From positions 1-64,000 of the forward strand of contig JBDTVG010000107.1 of the NCBI GenBank assembly GCA_040007395.1: a DNA stretch of 64,000 nt, read 5' to 3'. Of this stretch, positions 32,331-38,481 are shown piece after piece. This DNA is from DATGFK01 sp040007395. GTDB lineage: Bacteria > Chloroflexota > Anaerolineae > Aggregatilineales > UBA2796. Position numbers and translations under genes: made by a program. The notes beneath the pieces are model-generated. The model had not been told where the DNA came from. It made no database searches and was given only the letters and a program-made list of their open reading frames with translations. Every line of letters begins with the position of its first letter. The stretch's first letter is position 1.

Positions 32331-32864
32331 GTGGCTGAATTAAGTTGGGAAAAACCCAGAAGTATTATAAAACCCGCCGCGCCAAAGCGGCTGCGATTTG
32401 CCATTGCTGGATTGGTGCTGTTGGGTGCAGTTGCTTTCTTGATCTTTTCGGGGACGGCGAACGGCGGTAAATACTTTCTGACGATCAACGAGGTATTGGC
32501 GCGGCCTGACCTGACGGGCAAAACCGTAAAAATGACCGGAGCCGTGATCGGCAGTTCGATCCACTTCGATGCAGACACCCGAACGATCCACTTTACGCTG
32601 GCGCAACTGACCGATAACACGACGGATCTGGAGAAAGAAGGCGGGTTGGCAAAGGCGCTGCATCTGGCAGTAATCGATCCCAAGGCCCGCCATGTGGATG
32701 TTGTGGTGCGCGATCAGCCCATGCCTGACCTGCTCAAGGATGAAGCACAGGCGATTGTGACGGGCAAATTGAATGCTAGTGGAGTCTTTGAGGCTGACGA
32801 GCTACTGCTCAAATGCCCCTCGAAGTATTCGAGCGATGTGCCCCAGCAAGTTAGCGCGAACTAA
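32331..32864 (+). CDS. ccmE: Cytochrome c maturation heme chaperone CcmE, CxxxY type
   Basis: About 178 residues with GTG 32331 (GAGGAG seven bases upstream; TTG 32286 has no ribosome site). One N-terminal membrane helix (about 22-42, LRFAIAGLVLLGAVAFLIFS) anchors an OB-fold domain facing outside; TGKTVKMTGAV, ALHLAVIDP and VTGKL follow the family. The heme-binding segment is LLLKCPSKY, with C162 and Y166, so it is the CxxxY version and not the common HxxxY. CcmE takes heme from CcmC and hands it to the apocytochrome ligase. A TlpA/CcmG-like gene follows 37 bases later; other ccm genes are not in the window. Confidence 0.87.
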   Translation: MAELSWEKPRSIIKPAAPKRLRFAIAGLVLLGAVAFLIFSGTANGGKYFLTINEVLARPDLTGKTVKMTGAVIGSSIHFDADTRTIHFTLAQLTDNTTDLEKEGGLAKALHLAVIDPKARHVDVVVRDQPMPDLLKDEAQAIVTGKLNASGVFEADELLLKCPSKYSSDVPQQVSAN

Positions 32865-32901
32865 AACTAAATAACAGCATGTTAATTCACCTTATTAGCA
32901 G

Positions 32902-33438
32902 ATGACGATCCAGCCCGAAGCGAGTCTATCCCGCCGTGTGCCGTTCTGGGCTGTTATCGGTGCCGCACTTGTGATTCTGACGGTAGCGTTGGGCTGGGCC
33001 ATTCTGGATACACAGCATGACCAGCCCTATATCGCCCCAGACTTCACGCTAACTGCCTACGACGGTCAGCACTACCACTTGAACGATCTGCGAGGGAAAG
33101 TGGTAGTCATCAATTTTTGGGCGAACTGGTGTGCGCCGTGTCGGGCAGAAGCGCCAGCCCTGCAATCGATCTGGACGAAGTTATCCGCCAAAGACGTGAT
33201 GTTTATTGGGGTCGATCAATCGCCCACACAGGATGCCGCCCTTGCTTTTCTGCACGAGTTTGGCGTGACTTACCCCAATGGCCCCGATACTGGAATCTCG
33301 AACGCCTACCGCATTCAAGGACTGCCGACGACGATTGTGATAAACCGCGAGGGCGTGGTAACTGATACTATTCTGGCGGCTGTCGAGCCACATAGTCTAG
33401 AGTCGCGAATTGAGGTAGCGCTTAATACAGGTCATTAG
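32902..33438 (+). CDS. TlpA/CcmG-type thiol-disulfide oxidoreductase
   Basis: A 178-residue membrane-anchored thioredoxin-fold protein. A single N-terminal helix (about 14-35) is followed by an extracytoplasmic domain of TlpA/ResA/CcmG type: APDFTLTAYDGQHYHL, RGKVVVINFWANWCAPCR with the redox pair C77/C80, IQGLPTTIVINREG with the cis-proline loop. It would reduce apocytochrome cysteines before heme attachment. Its position right behind ccmE supports a role in cytochrome c maturation. Confidence 0.9.
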   Translation: MTIQPEASLSRRVPFWAVIGAALVILTVALGWAILDTQHDQPYIAPDFTLTAYDGQHYHLNDLRGKVVVINFWANWCAPCRAEAPALQSIWTKLSAKDVMFIGVDQSPTQDAALAFLHEFGVTYPNGPDTGISNAYRIQGLPTTIVINREGVVTDTILAAVEPHSLESRIEVALNTGH

Positions 33439-33442
33439 CTGG

Positions 33443-33452
33443 ACTTTGCACA
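33443..33452 (+). repeat. Copy of the ACTTTGCACA 10-mer
   Basis: Third occurrence of ACTTTGCACA in the accessory segment (others at 29729-29738 and, inverted, 29673-29682), immediately after the TlpA/CcmG stop and about 140 bases before the cysteine synthase fragment. Confidence 0.35.
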
Positions 33453-33587
33453 CAGGGGATCAAAGATGAGGCAGAATAAGCCGTCTTGACCTAACTACTA
33501 GGAAAGATGCTTAATCTGCCGAGATAGATGATAACGATAATGAGCGAATTTGCGCCAGCAATATACGGTATCAGTACGTGGTACAAG

Positions 33588-33754
33588 GCGGAAGTGCTGG
33601 TCGGCATTAGCGCGGCAACGGCGAGGTTGGTGCGCTCAAGGTTGCTGAGGAAATTGCCGAACGTGGCGAAGCCGCTACGATTGTTACCCTGTTCCCCGAC
33701 AACGCCTCGAAATACCTCAGTTCGCACGCCGATATTTATACAGGCGTGGCATAA
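33588..33754 (+). pseudogene. 3' fragment of a cysteine synthase gene, copy 1
   Basis: The last ~55 codons of cysteine synthase recur here in the opposite orientation to the intact gene (30104-31081), at roughly 90% DNA identity by eye, ending at the equivalent stop codon. A one-base loss near 33625 shifts the frame early in the fragment, and there is no 5' part. Similarity continues about 15 bases past the stop. The neighbouring 33453-33587 and 33771-33918 contain no other gene, only palindrome P3. Confidence 0.88.
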
Positions 33755-33830
33755 ACCGCCTGTCTATAGCCCTTTGTGGGGATGGACAATACCTGGGTTG
33801 AACCCCCTCCACAACACGATTTGGATGTAG

Positions 33831-33850
33831 GGACAGGGCTTGCCCTGTCC
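33831..33850. repeat. REP-like palindrome P3
   Basis: GGACAGGGC and GCCCTGTCC flank TT, a perfect 9-bp palindrome with the same layout as P1 at 8692. Confidence 0.55.
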
Positions 33851-33918
33851 GCTAAGGTGAATGACTCGCAGGCTAGGCGAGTTTTGATGCGTTGCCCCAA
33901 AATACAAACCTTACTTTG

Positions 33919-33948
33919 TAGACAAGCCTAGAAATTTTGTGCTATAGT
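33919..33948 (+). promoter_or_regulatory. Promoter of the Bro-N/GIY-YIG gene
   Basis: TAGACA (33919-33924) and TATAGT (33943-33948), 18-base spacer, 5/6 matches each. The transcript would start with a 70-base leader that contains the hairpin GCTCCTG (33969-33975)/CAGGAGC (33992-33998) with an inner GTTG/CAAC stem, possibly a folding or regulatory element. Confidence 0.6.
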
Positions 33949-34025
33949 ATTCAAATCTTTAATAGAATGCTCCTGCGTTGTTACAAGCAACCAGGAGCGT
34001 GACGCACCTAAATTGGAGGCGCATA

Positions 34026-34688
34026 ATGTCGGATTCTACCTCATTTCCAGTCGTTCCGTCCTCAGAGTTTGATAATCTCCCACTGCCAGAACGTATTGCC
34101 CAACTTTATGGTTTCACATTAGCCTATCACGATCTCGATGATGGCAAGCGTTACTATGCTGTGCAGGACTGGATTGTGGGCGTAGCCCAAACGGAAGAGT
34201 CGAGCAAATTTTGGCATAACATGAAGCGCCGTTTAAAGAAGGCCAACCTAGATATAACTGAACAGTGCCAGAAACTACGCTATAAAGCAAAAAATCAGAA
34301 AATATATAAGCTGGATTACGCGACTGCTGAAACTTTAGATTCAATCCTAACGGTGATGTCGCTCAAAACGGGCATTGTTTCCGATATTGTGATGGGTAAA
34401 CCCTATCAACAGGGGCGCGTGTTGGAAGGGTTTGTTTACCTAATTACCGCCCATGAAATACCGGGTAAATATAAGATAGGTATAACTCAAAATATCAATA
34501 AACGGATCTACGACATGAGTACTGTTGTTCCTGTCACTTTTCGAGTCCTTCATCTGATTGAATGTTCAAATATGAGGCATGCTGAAAACACATTACATAA
34601 CATGTTTTCTGAAAAACGTTTGGTCGGTGAATGGTTTGCCCTAACCTATGAGGATATTGAATACATCCAATCGATCAAAGTGATGTGA
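34026..34688 (+). CDS. Bro-N-like / T5orf172-type GIY-YIG domain protein
   Basis: With ATG 34026 (GGAGG six bases upstream) the protein has 220 residues. The N-terminal half (about 15-115: GKRYYAVQDWIVGVAQTEESS, then FWHNMKRRLKKANLD and KIYKLDYATAETLDSILTVM) follows the Bro-N phage antirepressor pattern. The C-terminal half (about 135-215) is a T5orf172/MUG113 GIY-YIG domain: GFVYLI, YKIGIT, NKRIYDMS, AENTLHNMFSEKR and GEWFAL, which includes the tyrosine, arginine and glutamate expected of the nuclease fold. Such proteins are typical of phages and mobile elements. It has its own promoter, lies among palindromes and cysteine synthase fragments, and is more AT-rich than its neighbours, all suggesting acquisition. 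Confidence 0.75.
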   Translation: MSDSTSFPVVPSSEFDNLPLPERIAQLYGFTLAYHDLDDGKRYYAVQDWIVGVAQTEESSKFWHNMKRRLKKANLDITEQCQKLRYKAKNQKIYKLDYATAETLDSILTVMSLKTGIVSDIVMGKPYQQGRVLEGFVYLITAHEIPGKYKIGITQNINKRIYDMSTVVPVTFRVLHLIECSNMRHAENTLHNMFSEKRLVGEWFALTYEDIEYIQSIKVM

Positions 34689-34962
34689 ATCTGGATTACG
34701 GAAATTTGGCGCGAAACGTGATACCCCACGCAATTATGATGCCGCCGCCGATCAACTGTTGACGGCGATGGTTGAAATGTCGGCGGGTGCATTGCATCAG
34801 TGGCGCGATAGCACGGGTTTTGACCAGCTTTCCGAAGATGTAGACGATACACGCCCCATTGCCGACTCGGCACGAACCAGCGTTTATACCGCCTTCTCGA
34901 AAAAGCGACGCAAACTGCCGGGAGAGAGCAAACCGCTGTTATCCGACACAGACGCGAAGTAA
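34684..34962 (+). pseudogene. 3' remnant of an unidentified gene
   Basis: An open frame without a clear start runs from 34684 to TAA 34960-34962, giving about 92 residues (KFGAKRDTPRNYDAAADQ, then LLTAMVEMSAGALHQWRD and a basic SKKRRKLPG near the end). Composition and codon use fit real coding sequence and its GC content is higher than that of the preceding gene, so it is probably the tail of a gene whose front was replaced by the incoming segment. The first ATG (34768) has no ribosome site. I do not recognise the protein. Confidence 0.45.
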
Positions 34963-34990
34963 ACCCTGTCTCTCACCTTACTAATCCCCA

Positions 34991-35036
34991 CCCCTACAGA
35001 AATCCAATTTGTAGGGGCGACCCTATGTGGTTGCCC
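34991..35036. repeat. Double palindrome P4
   Basis: CCCCTACA (34991-34998) pairs with TGTAGGGG (35010-35017), and the overlapping GGGCGACC (35015-35022) with GGTTGCCC (35029-35036, one G-T pair). The two stems are mutually exclusive at the shared bases. Confidence 0.5.
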
Positions 35037-35080
35037 ACAAGGTTCAACCTAGCTGAGAACTGCCGTAAATCAAACGGGTA

Positions 35081-35124
35081 TTTGCTCCCCTCGCCCTGCG
35101 GGAGAGGGGCTGGGGGTGAGGGCA
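35081..35124 (+). repeat. Dispersed G-rich hairpin repeat, copy R4
   Basis: Identical over 44 bases to 24597-24640 and sharing its 21-base tail with the copy at 23850-23891. Confidence 0.85.
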
Positions 35125-35173
35125 AACCCAGTGTAAAAATAAATCGTGCGTAACGTGAGTAATAAATTTATCG

Positions 35174-35213
35174 CTAGCCCTTTCACAATGCAATCGACAG
35201 GAAAGGGCTAGCA
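35174..35213. terminator. Perfect 12-bp hairpin
   Basis: GCTAGCCCTTTC (35174-35185) and GAAAGGGCTAGC (35202-35213) with a 16-base loop, followed by AAATATATATTTTGCG. It could stop readthrough toward the membrane protein gene. Confidence 0.5.
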
Positions 35214-35247
35214 AATATATATTTTGCGTAAAGTGAAATCCTTGCTC

Positions 35248-35304
35248 AAAATGCTAGAGAAATCTCTTGTTAAGTACGCCGATATTTATATAGGCAGCGT
35301 ATAA
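35248..35304 (+). pseudogene. 3' fragment of a cysteine synthase gene, copy 2
   Basis: The frame KMLEKSLVKYADIYIGSV ending at TAA 35302-35304 aligns with the intact tail NASKYLSSHADIYTGAA. It is much more diverged than copy 1. Similarity to the intact locus then continues without break through the downstream spacer and into the membrane gene at 35486. Confidence 0.65.
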
Positions 35305-35637
35305 TCGCTTATCTTTCCCCGTCCTGCATCGACCAGAATAGCCTGTACTCCCAGATAATAGAAAGCCCTGTGGGAATTGATACAGGGCGAAAAGTTTGCT
35401 GCTTATAGGCCGATGGAACCAAATATGGTATCTCAAAGACCGACTACGTTATCATCTGGCGCTATCCATAATTCAGGAATAGGCTATGAGCAAAAAACTT
35501 AAAAAGGCATTTCTCTTACTTACGAAATTCGCAGTTTCTTTGGCGCTTATTGTTTTGGCCTTATTGGAAGCTTTTTCTATTATTCGTATTGACGCAGGAA
35601 CATTGGCGCTTTTAGGATTTGTAATAGTACTTTGGAC
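35275..35637 (+). repeat. Inverted duplication partner of 29767-30131
   Basis: Covers the end of the synthase fragment, the spacer and the first 50 codons of the membrane gene; roughly 80-85% identity by eye with several indels in the spacer. Confidence 0.85.
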
Positions 35638-36124
35638 GTTGCCGCAATTGCGTGAGAGCATTAAATCCATTGAGATGCCAAATCTGATAAAGCTTGAGTT
35701 AAACCCTATACTAAAAGACATTGAGCAGCGGGCTATTGCAGCGGGTTTAATGTCTGGCAGCAAAGTTGAAATCGGTGGGGGAGCGGAATCAAGCTTCGGT
35801 GTAGGACTCGCTATACGTGATTCTAAACTTGGTTTAGCATGGATTAGAATAGAACTTGAAAAACGTCTGTTAGATCTTGGAGAACGCGCCAATGTTACAT
35901 ACAGAACAGTCTACGAGCTAACAGATTTATTGGTTAGCCAACAATACCTCTCAGAAGATGAGAGGTATGTTCTTGATAAACTCCTCTTTATTTTAGATGA
36001 ATCAATTCGTGGTTCGCGGGTTATCAGTAAAGAAGATACGATGCAACTTCTCAATGTAGGAGAGGAAATTATCGTCGCCCTAGACAGAAAACTTAAATAT
36101 TTCAATCTAGGCGGTGTAGGTTAG
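35486..36124 (+). CDS. Small membrane protein, unknown family
   Basis: A 212-residue protein with a basic start (MSKKLKKAF), two closely spaced membrane helices (about 10-30 and 36-53), and a cytoplasmic helical domain (about 60-205) with a Gly/Ser hinge (GGGAESSFGVG near 95-105), and charged helices (RIELEKRLLDLGERANV, LSEDERYVLDKLLFILDE). I do not recognise the family. A truncated, frameshifted copy of its first 50 codons lies behind the intact cysteine synthase gene (29767-29918), so this gene probably once stood downstream of that synthase and was moved or duplicated with it. It is AT-rich compared with housekeeping genes of the window. Confidence 0.75.
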   Translation: MSKKLKKAFLLLTKFAVSLALIVLALLEAFSIIRIDAGTLALLGFVIVLWTLPQLRESIKSIEMPNLIKLELNPILKDIEQRAIAAGLMSGSKVEIGGGAESSFGVGLAIRDSKLGLAWIRIELEKRLLDLGERANVTYRTVYELTDLLVSQQYLSEDERYVLDKLLFILDESIRGSRVISKEDTMQLLNVGEEIIVALDRKLKYFNLGGVG

Positions 36125-36131
36125 TATAGCG

Positions 36132-37061
36132 TCATAACGTCAACTCCCACGTTTCGCCCACCAAATCTTGCCCATAGCTATGGTGTGGTTTTTCCTCTAA
36201 AAGCACAAACCCCATTTGCGCGTACAGCCGCCGAGCGTCAACCAATACGTTGTTTGTCCACAGCGAGACCTTCTGGTAGCCGCTGTGGCGGGAAAAGCTA
36301 ATACACTCCGCAATCAGCCGCCGACCCAACCCCAAGCCACGCGCTTTGGGTTCCACCAGCAGCAAACGCAGTTTAGAGGTTAATTCATCGGCCTCCACCA
36401 GAAACACACTTCCCACAATTTCGCCGTTCATTTCCGCGATCCAGCAGCGTTCTCGTGCCGGGTTATATCGGATGATAAATTGCTCCGTGATCCCCGCTAC
36501 CAGTGCTTCAAAGTGTTCGTCCCAACCGTACTCTTGCTTGTACAGCACCCCATGTCGATAAGTGACCCACCCCATATCCCCTGATTGGTGCTGCCGCAAA
36601 AAATACGGCTCGGCATATTTGAAACCTTTGGTCAGCACTTTTTCAATCGTCCGCATCGCGCCCAGCAGCCGATCTTGGTCATAGTTGCTCAGTTCGTTGA
36701 GCATCTCGCTCGCCTCATCATGCGAACGTTTATCAAGCACATCAAAGGCTTTTTTGCCTTCAGCACTCAGGCACAAAAGGCGCTGTCTACCATCACTTTC
36801 TGACCGCACTTTTTCGACAAGAGTCTGTTGTTCAAGCTTCGCCAAAATGCGACTAAGATAGCCGGGATCAAGCCCCAATTCGCGGCATAACTCAGTTGCA
36901 GTTACATTGTCACGCTGCGCCAGTTCAAATAAAATTCTTGATTCGGTTAGCGAATAAGGACTATGTAAAAGCCCCTCCCGCAAAACCCCGATCTCGCGGG
37001 TGAAAAAACGATTAAACTGTCGGACGTTAGCGATTTTGTCTTCAAGGGTATCGAGTGCCAT
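36132..37061 (-). CDS. MarR-family regulator fused to a GNAT acetyltransferase
   Basis: A 309-residue two-domain protein. Residues 1-145 form a MarR winged helix: SLTESRILFELAQRDNVTAT, the recognition region ELCRELGLDPGYLSRILAKLE, and the wing SDGRQRLLCLS. Residues 160-309 are a GNAT domain with the acetyl-CoA loop EPKARGLGLGRRLIAE and the C-terminal ARRLYAQMGFVLLEEK element. Such fusions are known as transcription factors with acetyltransferase activity of uncertain substrate. The promoter (37094-37122) is embedded in inverted repeats, which indicates autoregulation. It converges with the membrane protein gene with only 7 bases between stops. Confidence 0.9.
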   Translation of the reverse strand: MALDTLEDKIANVRQFNRFFTREIGVLREGLLHSPYSLTESRILFELAQRDNVTATELCRELGLDPGYLSRILAKLEQQTLVEKVRSESDGRQRLLCLSAEGKKAFDVLDKRSHDEASEMLNELSNYDQDRLLGAMRTIEKVLTKGFKYAEPYFLRQHQSGDMGWVTYRHGVLYKQEYGWDEHFEALVAGITEQFIIRYNPARERCWIAEMNGEIVGSVFLVEADELTSKLRLLLVEPKARGLGLGRRLIAECISFSRHSGYQKVSLWTNNVLVDARRLYAQMGFVLLEEKPHHSYGQDLVGETWELTL

Positions 37062-37082
37062 AGCTATATCTCTTTAACTCCC

Positions 37083-37149
37083 TTTTAGTTGACATTATCA
37101 AGTAGTTATTTGCTTTTGTCAACTAATTGCTTGACTCCGTCAACTAAAA
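37083..37149. promoter_or_regulatory. Probable MarR operator and minus-strand promoter
   Basis: TTTTAGTTGAC (37083-37093) and GTCAACTAAAA (37139-37149) are perfect 11-bp inverted repeats; a further inward site TTGTCAACTAA (37116-37126) and TTGAC (37131-37135) give at least four TTGAC half-sites. On the minus strand TTGACA (37122-37117) and GATAAT (37099-37094) with a 17-base spacer form a near-consensus promoter for the MarR-GNAT gene, so repressor bound here would cover both boxes. Confidence 0.7.
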
Positions 37150-37268
37150 AGAGCGAAAAAGCGCCACCCTTTACCCGCCGACAATCGGCACGTTGGAAAC
37201 ATCCCCAGCCGTGCATGAATAATTCAACCTTACGGGATCATGTCTTGGAGTTGACTATCCTTCGACTT

Positions 37269-37296
37269 TTGACACTCTCCATTTTTTGCTTATCCT
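37269..37296 (+). promoter_or_regulatory. Candidate promoter of the stress protein / glucan synthase unit
   Basis: A perfect TTGACA (37269-37274) and TATCCT (37291-37296) with a 16-base spacer. It would give a leader of about 220 bases. Shortly downstream TTGACTA-TAA-TAGTTAA (near 37305-37321) is an imperfect dyad resembling the MarR half-sites. No other feature was seen in 37322-37510. Confidence 0.45.
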
Positions 37297-37525
37297 ATAC
37301 CGTGTTGACTATAATAGTTAAGATTAGCTAAGCATTGCACTTCTTGTGACTTATCCCCTGCCCATTCCAATGGCTACTGTGCTTCTCTGCAATTGTTGAA
37401 TACTGGTGTAAGGTGTTCAGGTTAGTAATCAGTTCGCTCTAGTCACCGCTACCTGCATTAATGCTGCACTATCCACTACGTCAAGCATTCTGATCAACGA
37501 AGTTGCCCTAAGCAAGGAGAGATCG

Positions 37526-38479
37526 ATGCTCAACCATATTCTCATTCCAATTGATGGAACCCCAAGTGCAGAATATGCACTGCCTCATGCCGGAGCCATT
37601 GCGACGGCACTGCACGCCCATGTTACCTTACTGCGTATTATGGAAGGGTCCTCTAGCACACGTACTACACAAGCCGAATTTGTTGATCCTTGGAACTGGC
37701 AGATCAGCAAAACGGAGGCCGAGATTCAGCTTGACAAAGCCGTTCAGCATTTGCAGGCGCTTGGCATTCCGGCGGAAAAAGCGATCTTAGACAGTCCGAG
37801 TGTGTCTCGTATCGTTGAGTTTGCCCATGAACACAATGTCAACCTGATTATTATGGCGAAACCCGGCGACAATTTTCGCGATCTCATTCATGAACTGTTA
37901 CTGCGTACCCACCTGCCGACTCTGCGAATTCGGGCGGGTGACGAAACGATGGAAAACTGGAAATTGGCCCACTATGGTAAATTGCTGATCCCATTAGATG
38001 GGTCACAACGGGCCGAACACGTCCTGCCGCTGGGAACGATGCTAGCACAGGGCTTCAACGCCGAGCTACACCTTGTCCATGTGGTTCGCAAACCGGAAAT
38101 GCCACGCCGTGCGCCACTTTCTCAGGAAGATATTGAGCTTACCGATCGGTTGATTGACAGAAACCGTGTTGAGGCTGCCCGCTATCTGGAACAACTTGAA
38201 ACGCGGCTCTCGACTGGTATTACGGTAAAAAGCCATTTGTTGGTCGATGATAGCGTTGCCACGGCCTTGCATAAACTCATTGAGCGCGAAGGCATTGATC
38301 TGACCATTCTCAGCGCACATGGCTATTCGGGCGAACCGCTGTGGCCTTATGGCAGCATCGCCAACAACCTGATTGCCTACAGCCCCAAACCGATTCTCGT
38401 CGTCCAAGATTTGCCATCAACATTGCCTGTACCCCGTGATACCGAAACGGCCCAACGGGAAAGTCGGGAGCGCCAGTGA
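37526..38479 (+). CDS. Tandem universal stress protein
   Basis: A 317-residue protein of two UspA domains (about 1-148 and 155-297). Domain 1 opens MLNHILIPIDGTPSAEYALP and domain 2 repeats GKLLIPLDGSQRAEHVLP; each has the beta-alpha nucleotide-binding plan, and domain 2 ends with the ATP-type loop SAHGYSGEPLWPYGSIANNL, while domain 1 has the shorter AKPGDNFRDL, suggesting only the second binds ATP. AAGGAG precedes ATG 37526. Two bases separate its stop from the start of the giant glucan synthase gene, so they are co-transcribed, which hints at stress-linked glucan production. Confidence 0.92.
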   Translation: MLNHILIPIDGTPSAEYALPHAGAIATALHAHVTLLRIMEGSSSTRTTQAEFVDPWNWQISKTEAEIQLDKAVQHLQALGIPAEKAILDSPSVSRIVEFAHEHNVNLIIMAKPGDNFRDLIHELLLRTHLPTLRIRAGDETMENWKLAHYGKLLIPLDGSQRAEHVLPLGTMLAQGFNAELHLVHVVRKPEMPRRAPLSQEDIELTDRLIDRNRVEAARYLEQLETRLSTGITVKSHLLVDDSVATALHKLIEREGIDLTILSAHGYSGEPLWPYGSIANNLIAYSPKPILVVQDLPSTLPVPRDTETAQRESRERQ

Positions 38480-38481
38480 TA

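Noticed and set aside
33436..33447. Twelve-base match TTAGCTGGACTT shared with 47048-47059
   Set aside because: It adjoins both repeat sites but is short, and similarity does not extend; not enough to call a further copy of the 34-bp repeat.
33755..35274. A single transposon inserted into one synthase copy, with the two fragments as target duplication
   Set aside because: The two fragments overlap by about 40 bases but differ too much from each other, and copy 2 is far more diverged than copy 1, so separate duplication events fit better; no terminal inverted repeats were found.
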